Assembly: GCA_018065305.1 (NCBI GenBank)
Contig: JAGHTO010000015.1
Coordinates: 1-64,000, forward strand
Source: Candidatus Cacconaster scatequi
GTDB lineage: Bacteria > Bacteroidota > Bacteroidia > Bacteroidales > UBA932
DNA: 64,000 nucleotides
Reading direction: 5' to 3'
Of this stretch, positions 25,893 to 34,844 are shown one piece after another (the first letter of the stretch is position 1; the number at the start of each line of letters is the position of its first letter). The translations under genes and the position numbers were made by a program. The notes beneath the pieces were generated by a model. That model was given only the letters and a program-made list of their open reading frames with translations, had not been told where the DNA came from and made no database searches.

Positions 25893-28739
25893 TCAGTATA
25901 TCTTGAACGTCTCTATCGAGTGATGGCCTATATGGAGCCTGAGGTCGGAGCCCGTGCAGGGCAGAGACTCCAGTTCTTCTTCCACCAGATTGCATCTGAC
26001 AACTTTCCGTGCGGCGAAAGGAAGATTTACGGTTATATCCTTGTCGACTCCTTCCATCTCGACCAGTCTGAGAATTACCGCATCCTCATTGTCTGCCTTT
26101 TTCATCGTGGAAACCCATACGAGAGGGTCTGATATTTTCAGAAAACTGTCGGTGGAGGGGGCGGAGCCGCCCTTGTTTTTCTTGACTGTGACGTGCAGGG
26201 GATGGTTTTCCTCCAGGGCTTTCGTGCAGCCGTTCTCCCATCCTTCGGGATGAGTGGTTATGGAGAAATGGAAATCGTGGGTCCCTGCCTGATGGTACCA
26301 GTTGCCCTCACTGTGACAACTCTTGTGAGAGGAAAGCAGGATGCCCTGCAGCACAGGATAGTCGGCAACTTCGTGTGACGGGTCCTCCCAGTCACACACG
26401 GCTACGCACGAAGACATCGTGAATCCGAAACCGTTTCCGTTGGCAGAAATGAAATTCAGCACTTCCCTGGGATGCGAATCTTCCGGATGGAAACGGTAGC
26501 TGCCCTGGCCGGTGTATCCTCCGGGACGCATTTTCAGTTCGTCACGGCCCACGTGAGACACGGCCATAGGTACTTCATAGCAGATGTCGCTCGAATCGGT
26601 CTTCATATCCAAAGGGAAGAGGATTCTGTACTGTCTGTTGTGCTCTCCCGTGAAATTTTCAAGCCTTACGTCGAAGTCTATCTTCTTTTGGGAATGGTGG
26701 ACGGTGATTTGTTGGATGATGTCGGCAAATCTGTCGTGGTATGTGTTTTCAAACGTGACGGAGAACTTTCCGCTGGAAACGACCTTCCAGTCTGATTTCT
26801 GTGAGCCTGACCTTTCCGTGCCGTTGAACGGCACCTCTATGTCGGTGATGCGTAGGAACTCTCCGGCTCCGTTGCCTCGGTATTCTGCGTTCAGGATATC
26901 TCCGAGAGCGAATTTTTCGTGCTCAATGACATTCTTGCAGAGCTGTTTGTCATAAAGTCTTACAATTCCTCCATCTCCGAGCACAACGTCATAATATACG
27001 TTGGAACACCAGTTGTCGCCCAAACGCACTTCTTCGTTTGAAGGATTGTTTGCATTCCGGCCCGTAACTGCCTTGAAACGCATATATCCGAATGATGGGA
27101 CTTCCGCTGCGAAGCGTATAAAGGTGGAGTCGTTTCTTGAAAACATCTCCGACGAGACTGTATGATTGTTGCAGTCTCTGACAGTGCGCGGAGAGGATCC
27201 GCTGACGGGAACCTCCACGAGGGATGTTCTGGTCCACGGAAGGTCATTGAATATTATTATATCTCCCTTGCCGCCTTCCACAGCCGCTGTCAGGCTTTCC
27301 AGTTGCTCTTGCAGGACAGTCTGCCCGACAGACCGTCCGACAGACAGGGAATCTGCGAAGATGGCATCCGTTATATCTCCGTGTTTGCCTCCAAGACCAT
27401 GGTCGGGATAGATTGATGCCATCCAACCCCTGTCCAGTTCCGCTTTCGGGTAATCTTTCCCGGAGAGGTGGTTGACGGTGGAATAGAATTCTGCTGCCGG
27501 GAGAAGGACTGATGCCTTCCGTTTATCAAGAGTCTGTTCGTAGTGTGCGGGACCGTGGATATAGAGCCATAGGTCAGGCCTCTCGCCATAGATGTCCGGA
27601 ATGTCCGATTCCGGTGTCACCACCTTCTCAAGGTATGCATCGGTGGTGGAGTACTTCATACGCGGAAGCGGAACTTCCGACTTTGATACGATGTCGTTCC
27701 ACTCATTGATGAGTTCCGTATATGAGTCCGGGGTTGCGGCATCGTTGCTCATAAGCACGGCATAGCAGGGGGAAAGGCGGCGGGTGCTGTAATAGTTGTC
27801 CCAGAGTCCGAGCCTTTCGTGGACTTTCCGGAATGCGTTGATTACGCCGCTGTCGAAGAAATGCCAGACGAATTTCTCCCATCCGTAATGACCTAAAGAA
27901 TATGTGAGCACACTGGTGCCGTCTGGGCTGAACCAGTCATAGAGCCCTTCTGCGTGACGGGAGATGAACAGATTCCTGATTCCGCTCTTTGAAAGTATCT
28001 GCGGCATCTGAAGCGTTCTGCCGGGAACGTCCATATTGGAGGCTGTGAAATCGTCGCAACCGGAAAGATTCTCACGTATCCACTTCCTTCCATAGTAAGC
28101 CTGCCTTACCAGCTGCTCGCCTGAGGCGAGGCCTTCGTAGGGCTGGTTGTATGTCGCTCCCCAGAGGAAACGGCCTTCCTTGAATCTCTGTATCACTTCG
28201 TCCTTCCTTTCGGGGCAAGCCTCCAGAAACTCCATTAGATTAAGGGTCTGCTCCATCTCAAAAGTGAACTCCGGATCGGTTTTCATCATTTCGAGGGCGG
28301 GGATGACGATGTTGTCTATCCTGTCTTTCCTGCAGTAGTCGGGCGTGTCCATCCAGGCGATATCCTGATGGGATGCCTGAAGAAGATGTATCTCCCCGTT
28401 TCTGAAATATCCCCAGTCGCTGTTTATAGGGGCTTCTATGCTCAGAGAAGAGGCGACCTTGCCGTTGACAGTGCATTCCAGAATGTTCCGCTGTCCGACC
28501 ATCGGAAGCCACGCGGTCACGCTGTCAGGTCTGTCTGTGCGGTGGAAAGGCAGCGCTTCACCGTCGAGGGCGAAAGAGACGTCCCGGTCTGCGGAGATGA
28601 CAATACAGGAAAGCACTTTCAGATGACCGTCCTGCCGTTCATAGGTGAGGGGAGACACCGGCTCCACCTTGATGACTGTCTGTGCCTGAAAAGAGGCCGC
28701 CAACAATATGGCGGGAATCAGAATGGAGATTTTTTTCAT
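25893..28739 (-). CDS. GH38 alpha-mannosidase, secreted
   Basis: 948 residues with signal peptide (ILIPAILLAASFQAQ). A family-specific N-terminal domain (about 20-110) precedes the GH38 barrel. Zinc-site residues H124 and D126 occur in QASHQDIAW and the nucleophile is D237 in NMDVPGRT. Further typical segments are GATYNQPYEGLASGEQL and the C-terminal mannosidase beta-domains (YRILFPLDM, GFGFTMSSCVAVCDWED). GH38 enzymes release alpha-linked mannose, for example from N-glycans, which fits with the nearby GH130 and GH2. The gene is divergent from the beta-helix gene and has its own TATCTTTG box. Confidence 0.93.
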   Translation of the reverse strand: MKKISILIPAILLAASFQAQTVIKVEPVSPLTYERQDGHLKVLSCIVISADRDVSFALDGEALPFHRTDRPDSVTAWLPMVGQRNILECTVNGKVASSLSIEAPINSDWGYFRNGEIHLLQASHQDIAWMDTPDYCRKDRIDNIVIPALEMMKTDPEFTFEMEQTLNLMEFLEACPERKDEVIQRFKEGRFLWGATYNQPYEGLASGEQLVRQAYYGRKWIRENLSGCDDFTASNMDVPGRTLQMPQILSKSGIRNLFISRHAEGLYDWFSPDGTSVLTYSLGHYGWEKFVWHFFDSGVINAFRKVHERLGLWDNYYSTRRLSPCYAVLMSNDAATPDSYTELINEWNDIVSKSEVPLPRMKYSTTDAYLEKVVTPESDIPDIYGERPDLWLYIHGPAHYEQTLDKRKASVLLPAAEFYSTVNHLSGKDYPKAELDRGWMASIYPDHGLGGKHGDITDAIFADSLSVGRSVGQTVLQEQLESLTAAVEGGKGDIIIFNDLPWTRTSLVEVPVSGSSPRTVRDCNNHTVSSEMFSRNDSTFIRFAAEVPSFGYMRFKAVTGRNANNPSNEEVRLGDNWCSNVYYDVVLGDGGIVRLYDKQLCKNVIEHEKFALGDILNAEYRGNGAGEFLRITDIEVPFNGTERSGSQKSDWKVVSSGKFSVTFENTYHDRFADIIQQITVHHSQKKIDFDVRLENFTGEHNRQYRILFPLDMKTDSSDICYEVPMAVSHVGRDELKMRPGGYTGQGSYRFHPEDSHPREVLNFISANGNGFGFTMSSCVAVCDWEDPSHEVADYPVLQGILLSSHKSCHSEGNWYHQAGTHDFHFSITTHPEGWENGCTKALEENHPLHVTVKKNKGGSAPSTDSFLKISDPLVWVSTMKKADNEDAVILRLVEMEGVDKDITVNLPFAARKVVRCNLVEEELESLPCTGSDLRLHIGHHSIETFKIY

Positions 28740-28783
28740 ATCGTGTAGAAATCGTGTAAAGGAATAATTGCATCCGGCTTCTA

Positions 28784-28791
28784 CAAAGATA
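28784..28791 (-). promoter_or_regulatory. TATCTTTG -7 box of the GH38 gene
   Basis: The plus strand reads CAAAGATA, so the minus strand has TATCTTTG, 44 nt upstream of the GH38 start. Confidence 0.5.
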
Positions 28792-28823
28792 CTTCATATC
28801 GGCCAAATATTGTTAATAATGAC

Positions 28824-28831
28824 TAAATTTG
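28824..28831 (+). promoter_or_regulatory. TAAATTTG -7 box of the beta-helix gene
   Basis: TAAATTTG ends 5 nt before the ATG at 28837, so the transcript would be nearly leaderless. It supports that start over upstream Met codons in the same frame. Confidence 0.5.
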
Positions 28832-28836
28832 TAGTT

Positions 28837-29883
28837 ATGCTTAGAAAATCAATTTTACTTTTTGCGCTTCTGTCATTGTGCACAGTGGCTTTCGGGCAGT
28901 CAGGATATGTCGTGATAACGGATTATGTGAAGGCTGGGACAGGGGAGGACGTCAGCACTGTAATCCAGTCGGTGATGGACAGCAACCCAAACAGGACAAT
29001 CTACTTCCCGGATGGCGAATATGTTATCGGGCAGCCGATTCTGACTCCTGCGGACCCCGGGAAAAGCGTCTCCCTCGAATTGTCCAACTATGCAGTGCTC
29101 CGTGCATCGGACGACTGGAATTCCGATGAGGCGATGATACGTCTCGGAGGGAAGGACCCTGCAAACAACATCCGGCAGAACGGCAGCAACTACTACCTCT
29201 CCGGAGGAATCATCGACGGCAACCACAAGGCCGACGGCATATCGATTGACGGAGGCCGGGAGACGGTTGTCCGCAACTGCTCCGTCAAACACGTGCGGAC
29301 GGGCCTCCATATCAAATATGGCGCGAACAGCGGCTCGTCGGACTGCGACATTCACGACATCAACATCGTCTGTGACTACCGGCCGGACTGTACGGGTATT
29401 CTTGTCGAAGGGTATGACAACACCTTCACGAACATCCGCATCTCCGGGGCCCTGATAGGAGTGAGGCTCGTCAGTGCCGGCAACTACCTGCGGAACATCC
29501 ATCCTCTCTTTTACAATTCGGAGAAGGACTATGAGCAGAGCATCGGGTTCCTTTGCGAGAGCGACAACAACTGGTTCGATTTCTGTTATTCGGACCAGTT
29601 CGGGACGGGATTCCAGAACAGCGGGCAATACAGTGTCCTGGACAACTGCTTCGTATTCTGGTATGCCAGGACAGGAAAACGTCATACCGCTATCAAGTCA
29701 ACCGGGGAGTTCAATCTGACCGTGACGAATTTCACCGCCGGAATGGGTGGCTGGAACGCCGCGTCGGAGGCGAATCTGGTTCTTGATGCGGCACAGCCCG
29801 GAGGCAGGGGAGTCTTCAATAATCTCCACATATCCGAGCCGGAGGTTCTCTCCGATACGAAATATCTGGAGTACGTCAAATAA
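28837..29883 (+). CDS. Secreted right-handed beta-helix protein (pectate-lyase-like fold)
   Basis: 348 residues from ATG 28837 with signal peptide (LLFALLSLCTVAFG). The start of the mature part (DYVKAGTGEDVSTVIQSVMD, then RTIYFPDGEYVIGQPI) is the usual entry to pectate_lyase_3/GH55-type beta-helices. It is followed by rungs such as YYLSGGIIDGNHKADGISID, NCSVKHVRTGLHIKYG and FTNIRISGALIGVRL. Relatives cleave polysaccharides or act as carbohydrate-binding scaffolds. I cannot assign catalytic residues, so enzyme class is open. It is followed within 15 nt by a barrel-like protein gene. Confidence 0.8.
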   Translation: MLRKSILLFALLSLCTVAFGQSGYVVITDYVKAGTGEDVSTVIQSVMDSNPNRTIYFPDGEYVIGQPILTPADPGKSVSLELSNYAVLRASDDWNSDEAMIRLGGKDPANNIRQNGSNYYLSGGIIDGNHKADGISIDGGRETVVRNCSVKHVRTGLHIKYGANSGSSDCDIHDINIVCDYRPDCTGILVEGYDNTFTNIRISGALIGVRLVSAGNYLRNIHPLFYNSEKDYEQSIGFLCESDNNWFDFCYSDQFGTGFQNSGQYSVLDNCFVFWYARTGKRHTAIKSTGEFNLTVTNFTAGMGGWNAASEANLVLDAAQPGGRGVFNNLHISEPEVLSDTKYLEYVK

Positions 29884-29897
29884 CAGCCGTGGAAAGG

Positions 29898-30518
29898 ATG
29901 CGAAAGAGAGGGCTGCCGTTGACAATTCTGTTATGCTGTTTCAGCTTTGTATGTGCCGGATTCGAATTTTCAGGATATGAGGGCGGAATGATGGTGCACT
30001 GCGGATATGTTTCCGCCGGCTCCGTTACTTTCCGTTCTCCATCCGGAACGGCCACGGATGTGAGTATGAAGGGCGTTCCTGTCGGAATCGGGGGCGCTCT
30101 GAAAGTCGGATTCGGCAAACACCTCCGCGTTGGAGGGGAAGGCTATGTGTCCACCTTGAAATACGGTTCCTACGGGAGCAGCGAGACAATAGGCTGGGGA
30201 GGCCTTCTGGCAGATTGTGTCTGGACGGGCGGCAGATGGTCCTGTTTTGTCGGTGGGACTGTCGGCGGCGGCAGTGTGAAGAACGTCACCCTGCTTTCCG
30301 AAATGCCGTCTGACTTCATCCTTGAGGATGGTTCCTCTTCTTACAGGGAATACGGATTCCTGGCGCTTGTCCCCTTCGCCGGTGTGGAATACGCCATCAC
30401 CGAAAGAATTCATCTCACGGCAAAGGTGGACTGGATGTTCAATGCCAGCAACCCGCAGCCGGATTTCGTGAAGGGCCCCAGACTTTACATAGGGTTTATG
30501 TTCTGCCATTCACGGTGA
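29898..30518 (+). CDS. Putative outer-membrane beta-barrel protein
   Basis: 206 residues from ATG 29898, 14 nt after the beta-helix gene. A hydrophobic signal (LPLTILLCCFSFVCAG) is followed by alternating glycine/aromatic strands (GGALKVGFGKHLRVGGEGYV, WGGLLADCVWTGGRWSCFVG) and a C-terminal strand ending GPRLYIGFMFCHSR. The pattern is typical of small outer-membrane barrels (OmpA/OmpW-like size, eight strands). No specific family is recognised. Co-orientation suggests it is co-transcribed with the beta-helix gene. Confidence 0.65.
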   Translation: MRKRGLPLTILLCCFSFVCAGFEFSGYEGGMMVHCGYVSAGSVTFRSPSGTATDVSMKGVPVGIGGALKVGFGKHLRVGGEGYVSTLKYGSYGSSETIGWGGLLADCVWTGGRWSCFVGGTVGGGSVKNVTLLSEMPSDFILEDGSSSYREYGFLALVPFAGVEYAITERIHLTAKVDWMFNASNPQPDFVKGPRLYIGFMFCHSR

Positions 30519-30545
30519 CGCCTGCTTGATGTCAAATATTATTGC

Positions 30546-30553
30546 TAAATTTG
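30546..30553 (+). promoter_or_regulatory. TAAATTTG -7 box of the GH127 gene
   Basis: TAAATTTG is 22 nt upstream of the ATG at 30576 and matches TAnnTTTG. Confidence 0.5.
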
Positions 30554-30575
30554 TATTACTGAACAATATCCGCTT

Positions 30576-32420
30576 ATGAAAAATTATCTTACACCTATTG
30601 CAGCCGCGTTGGCGCTCGTCTCATTCGACTCCTGCGCTCCCAAGGAGGAGAAGCCCGTCCAGCCGGTGATTTTTTCGGAAGTCACAATCAATGACGCTTT
30701 CTGGACCCCTATGATTGACAAGGTCAAGAACGTGACGATGGATGTCTGTATCGACCAGATTGAGAACAAGACCGGACGTATCCGCAACTTCGAGAATGCC
30801 GCGAAAGGGCGTGGGGAACATTCCGGAATATTCTTCGACGATTCAGATGTCTACAAAGCACTGGAAGGAATGGCTTACTCCCTCAAGAACAACCCGGACC
30901 CCGTCCTTGAGGCTAAATGCGACGAATGGATTGACAAGATGGCCGCGGCGCAGCAGAGCGACGGCTACATCAACACTTTCTATACTTTGACCGGCCTTGA
31001 AAACAGGTGGTCAGATATGGACAAGCACGAGATGTACTGTGCCGGACATATGATAGAGGCCGCAATCGCATATTACGACGTCACCGGCAAGAGAAAGCTG
31101 CTGGACGTCTCGAAAAGGATGGTTGCCCATATGATGGACAAGTTCGGCCCCGGCAAGGAAGACTGGGTGCCGGGCCATGAGGAGATTGAGCTGGCTCTTG
31201 TCAAGCTCTTCCGTGTGACAGGTGAGAAAAAGTATCTGGACTTCGCGCAGTGGCTCATCGAAGAGCGCGGCCGCGGTTACGGACACCTGGCTGATGCAAA
31301 ACCCTGGAATCCTATGTATTATCAGGATGAAGTCCCCGTGCGCGACCTCCAGAAAATCACCGGACACGCAGTCCGTTCGATGTATCTGTTCTGCGGAATG
31401 GCCGACGTTGCCGCATATACCGGCGATCAGGGATATATGGATGCGCTTGACAAGCTGTGGCACAATATCGTGGAATGCAAGATGTACATAACCGGAGGCA
31501 TCGGACACATTAACCACTCCGAAGGATTCTCCGAGGATTTTGACCTCCCCAATGCGGATGCATACTGCGAAACCTGCGCTTCGATAGGTATGGTGCTGTG
31601 GAACTGGAGAATGAACGGGATGACCGCTGATGCGAAATATATTGACATCCTTGAACGTTCACTCTATAACGGTGTCCTTTCCGGCATCTCCGAGAAAGGG
31701 GACAAGTTTTTCTATGTCAACCCTCTGGAATCTTACGGCGACCATCACAGACAGGAGTGGTACGGTTGTGCCTGCTGTCCTTCAAATATATGCAGGTTCA
31801 TCCCCTCTGTCGGCAACTATATCTATGGTGTCGGAGACAATGAACTGTATGTCAATCTGTTCGTCGGCAGCAAGACAACCGTGGACGGTATGACGATAGA
31901 GCAGGTAACCGATTATCCCTGGAATGGCAACGTCGAGTTGACGATGTCGCTCCCCAGGTCGAAGGAGAGGACCTTGAAGGTCAGGATTCCGTCCTGGTGC
32001 TCATCCTGGTCCGCCAGCGTAAACGGAGAAGACGTGACCGTCTCCCGGGAGGCTCTTGACCACGGATATCTCGCTCTTGCCCGCAAATGGAATGACGGGG
32101 ATAAGGTGACTCTCACTTTCGATATGCCGGTGAGGGTTGAAAGCGCGGATCCGAGGGTGAAGGAGGATCTTGGAAAACGTGCGATAATGCGCGGACCTCT
32201 CGTCTTCTGTCTGGAAGGTGTGGACAATCCCGACCTGTATGATTCGGCTCTCCTCAATGCGGAGACCACCTTCTCCTCACAGTTCGATTCTGATTTGGTG
32301 GGAGGTGTCCAGACCGTCTGTGCAGCCACGCAGGCCGGAGAACTCAAATTCATCCCGTATTTCGCATGGGACAACAGGGAGGCCTGCCCGATGAAAGTAT
32401 GGGTCAATTATGCCGAATAA
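30576..32420 (+). CDS. GH127 (DUF1680) beta-L-arabinofuranosidase-like lipoprotein
   Basis: 614 residues. The N-terminus has a lipoprotein-like signal ending near Cys19. The (alpha/alpha)6 barrel shows the GH127 hallmarks: E332 and C334 in AYCETCASIG and the pair C400-C401 in CACCPSN. Together these form the zinc site and cysteine nucleophile of the family. Other typical segments are GHMIEAAIAYYDVTGKRKLL and GRGYGHL. The founding enzyme releases beta-L-arabinofuranose from hydroxyproline-linked arabinans, but sequence subgroups differ and the substrate is not certain. It is followed after 12 nt by the metallo-hydrolase gene. Confidence 0.92.
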   Translation: MKNYLTPIAAALALVSFDSCAPKEEKPVQPVIFSEVTINDAFWTPMIDKVKNVTMDVCIDQIENKTGRIRNFENAAKGRGEHSGIFFDDSDVYKALEGMAYSLKNNPDPVLEAKCDEWIDKMAAAQQSDGYINTFYTLTGLENRWSDMDKHEMYCAGHMIEAAIAYYDVTGKRKLLDVSKRMVAHMMDKFGPGKEDWVPGHEEIELALVKLFRVTGEKKYLDFAQWLIEERGRGYGHLADAKPWNPMYYQDEVPVRDLQKITGHAVRSMYLFCGMADVAAYTGDQGYMDALDKLWHNIVECKMYITGGIGHINHSEGFSEDFDLPNADAYCETCASIGMVLWNWRMNGMTADAKYIDILERSLYNGVLSGISEKGDKFFYVNPLESYGDHHRQEWYGCACCPSNICRFIPSVGNYIYGVGDNELYVNLFVGSKTTVDGMTIEQVTDYPWNGNVELTMSLPRSKERTLKVRIPSWCSSWSASVNGEDVTVSREALDHGYLALARKWNDGDKVTLTFDMPVRVESADPRVKEDLGKRAIMRGPLVFCLEGVDNPDLYDSALLNAETTFSSQFDSDLVGGVQTVCAATQAGELKFIPYFAWDNREACPMKVWVNYAE

Positions 32421-32432
32421 TCAAGTGACGCA

Positions 32433-33200
32433 ATGTCGAATCGTGTGACATTTCTTGGAACAGGCACTTCTCAGGGAGTGCCTGTTATCTGTTGTGACTG
32501 TCCTGTATGCCAATCGGAAGATGCCCACGACAAGAGACTGAGGTCGTCCGTACTTGTCGAATATGACGGATTGAAGATTCTGGTGGATGCCGGACCCGAT
32601 TTCAGGCAGCAGATGCTGCGGGCCGGCTCCCCCAGGCCGGATGCCATTCTCCTGACCCATCACCATATCGACCATACGGGGGGGCTTGATGATGTCAGGG
32701 CCCTGAACCATCTGTGCAACAGGGATTTTCCGATTTATTGCGAGCGTAATGTCGAAGAATCCCTTCAAAAGCAGTTCTATTATGCCTTTTCTTCCCGGAA
32801 ATATCCCGGCGCTCCGGGGTTCGATATAAGGACGATCACTTCGAATCCGTTCGAAATCGAGGGCAGGGAAATCGTCCCTATCCGTGCGATGCACTACAAA
32901 CTGCCGATACTTGGTTTCCGCTTCGGCGATTTCGCTTATGTCACTGACGCCAACTACATTCCGGAATCGGAATTCGTCAAGCTTGAGGGGGTGAAGCTGT
33001 TTGTCGTGAACACAGTCCGGAGAGGAAAGCACATCTCTCATTTCTCTCTTGAGGAGGCGGTAAGTGTCTGTCTTAAGGTGGGGGCGGAGAGGTCGTTCCT
33101 GACCCATATTTCTCATCTGCTTCCCACTCACCGCGAACTGTCGGCTGAACTGCCGACCGGAATTCTTCCCGCCTACGACGGGCTCTCTGTCGAGTTCTGA
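32433..33200 (+). CDS. Metallo-beta-lactamase-fold hydrolase (PhnP/YycJ-like)
   Basis: 255 residues. Starts MSNRVTFLGTGTSQGVPV, followed by a Cys-rich segment (CCDCPVCQ) and the metal motif THHHIDHTGG (HxHxDH). Later metal ligands are in AMHYKLP and VTDANYIPE. This is the PhnP-like group of cyclic phosphodiesterase-type hydrolases, common as a single gene in Bacteroidota. It is probably cytoplasmic (no signal peptide). The gene ends 28 nt inside the convergent mtaB 3' end. Confidence 0.9.
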   Translation: MSNRVTFLGTGTSQGVPVICCDCPVCQSEDAHDKRLRSSVLVEYDGLKILVDAGPDFRQQMLRAGSPRPDAILLTHHHIDHTGGLDDVRALNHLCNRDFPIYCERNVEESLQKQFYYAFSSRKYPGAPGFDIRTITSNPFEIEGREIVPIRAMHYKLPILGFRFGDFAYVTDANYIPESEFVKLEGVKLFVVNTVRRGKHISHFSLEEAVSVCLKVGAERSFLTHISHLLPTHRELSAELPTGILPAYDGLSVEF

Positions 33201-34483
33201 ATGTCCTCCGGAGCGAGGGTCACTTCAACCGTTTTTCCTATAAGGGAAGAATCGGCTGGGCGCTTCACGCAGATGTAATTTTCGGTGTATCCGGATATGA
33301 ACCCGTCTTTCTCGGTACTTTCGAACAATACTGAAGCTTTCCTTCCGATATTTGCTGAAACAAAATCTGTATGAAGTTGTTTGCAAAGTACTTGAAGTTT
33401 TGCCTCACGTTCGCTTTTCACTGATTCCTGAACCTGGTCCTTCCTTGCGGCGGCAGGTGTCCCGTCTCTGCGTGAGTATGGGAAAATATGAAGATACGCC
33501 GGACGTATTCTCTCGAGGGTCCTGTAAGTTTCTTTGAAATCCTCGTCCGTTTCCCCGGGAAATCCGACTATGACGTCTATTCCGAAAAACACCTTCGTTC
33601 CCCGTTCCTCCGGACTTTCCATCAGCTCCCTTACAAGGTTTATCTTCGCCTCGAATTCCGCCACGGAATAGCGGCGGCGCATCTGCTGCAGAGTCCTGTC
33701 GCAGCCTGACTGAATCGGTATGTGGAAATGGGGGAGAAACTTGGTGTCTCCTCCGGCAATCCATCTTACGATATCTTCCGTCAGAAGGTTCGGCTCAATC
33801 GATGAAATCCGGTATCTCTCGATTCCATCCACCTCATTGAGCGCCTTCAGAAGTTCCAGGAAGGATTCACCTGTCGTACGTCCGTAATCGCCTATGTTCA
33901 CCCCCGTGAGGACAATCTCCCTGATTCCGCTGCCGGCAATCTCTTCCGCCTGCTTTACCAGAGAGCTGATGGGGATGTTCCTGCTTTTGCCGCGTGCGTA
34001 TGGCACCGTGCAGTAGGAACAGAAATAATTGCATCCATCCTGAACTTTCAGAAAAGAACGGGTCCTTTCTCCCGAGGAATAGGCGGGGAAAACCGATTCA
34101 ATTCCGCTGTATGGACAGTGGAACAGCCCGGATCGGTCCGTCTTGCCGAATTCTGAAATGATTTCCGGCAGGCGGCTTTTTTTCTCAGCTCCTATGACAA
34201 GGCCGACACCTTCCATTTCGAGTATCCTGTCGGGTTTGAGTTGGGCGTAACATCCCGTAACCGCGATGATTGCTTCAGGAGAACGTCTGTGCAACCTGCT
34301 TATTATGTTCCTGCACTTCCTGTCGGCGTGTCCGGTTACGGAACAGGTGTTGATGACAAATATGTCGGCATTCTCTGCGGGACTGACGGTACGGTAGCCT
34401 TTGTCCGCCAGAATCCTTGCGTATGTCGAGGTTTCGGCATAATTGAGTTTGCACCCCAGAGTTATATAGGCAATTGTCTTCAA
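33173..34483 (-). CDS. mtaB: tRNA methylthiotransferase MtaB (ms2t6A synthesis)
   Basis: 436 residues. The N-terminal UPF0004 domain carries cluster cysteines (TLGCKLNYAET, NTCSVTGHADRKC, TGCYAQ). The radical SAM core has CNYFCSYC (CxxxCxxC). The C-terminal TRAM-like part covers the last 60 residues (VLFESTEKDGFISGYTENYICVK). MtaB adds a methylthio group to t6A37 in tRNA. The same transcript carries tsaD, which makes t6A itself, so substrate and next-step enzyme are co-expressed. Confidence 0.94.
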   Translation of the reverse strand: MKTIAYITLGCKLNYAETSTYARILADKGYRTVSPAENADIFVINTCSVTGHADRKCRNIISRLHRRSPEAIIAVTGCYAQLKPDRILEMEGVGLVIGAEKKSRLPEIISEFGKTDRSGLFHCPYSGIESVFPAYSSGERTRSFLKVQDGCNYFCSYCTVPYARGKSRNIPISSLVKQAEEIAGSGIREIVLTGVNIGDYGRTTGESFLELLKALNEVDGIERYRISSIEPNLLTEDIVRWIAGGDTKFLPHFHIPIQSGCDRTLQQMRRRYSVAEFEAKINLVRELMESPEERGTKVFFGIDVIVGFPGETDEDFKETYRTLERIRPAYLHIFPYSRRDGTPAAARKDQVQESVKSEREAKLQVLCKQLHTDFVSANIGRKASVLFESTEKDGFISGYTENYICVKRPADSSLIGKTVEVTLAPEDIQNSTESPS

Positions 34484-34495
34484 ATCGGTTTTTGT

Positions 34496-34840
34496 TCAGA
34501 AATCAATTGAGACTGAGGAACTCTCTGTAAATCCATCCAGCGGCGGGTTGAACTTGGTGACAGTCACTTTTCCGGAGGTTATGCGTGGAAATCCTGTTCT
34601 GACGGCACGGGCTATTCTTGCGGCCACGTTTTCCAGAAGGCAGGACTGCTTTCCCATCTCTGCGGCAATTGTGTCATAGACTGCTGAATAGTCCACGGCG
34701 AACGCCAGATCATCCGTTTCAGCCGCCTTCGAAATGTCGTAATCGTATTCCAGGTCGACACGGAATCTGTTCCCTTCTTTCCGCTCGCTTTCCAGGCATC
34801 CGTGGAAAGCTTTGAATTCCATACCGTCAAGGCGTATCAT
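34496..34840 (-). CDS. folB: Dihydroneopterin aldolase
   Basis: 114 residues from the Met at 34840, chosen because the family begins IRLDGMEFKAFHGCLESER and because the tsaD stop lies just 4 nt upstream. The FolB fold (single domain, octameric or tetrameric tunnelling fold) is complete, with FRVDLEYDYD, the VDYSAVYDTI segment and KVTVTKFNPPL near the C-terminus. It converts dihydroneopterin to hydroxymethyl-dihydropterin in folate synthesis. It sits between tsaD and mtaB with gaps of 4 and 12 nt, indicating one operon. Confidence 0.9.
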   Translation of the reverse strand: MIRLDGMEFKAFHGCLESERKEGNRFRVDLEYDYDISKAAETDDLAFAVDYSAVYDTIAAEMGKQSCLLENVAARIARAVRTGFPRITSGKVTVTKFNPPLDGFTESSSVSIDF

Positions 34841-34844
34841 AAAG

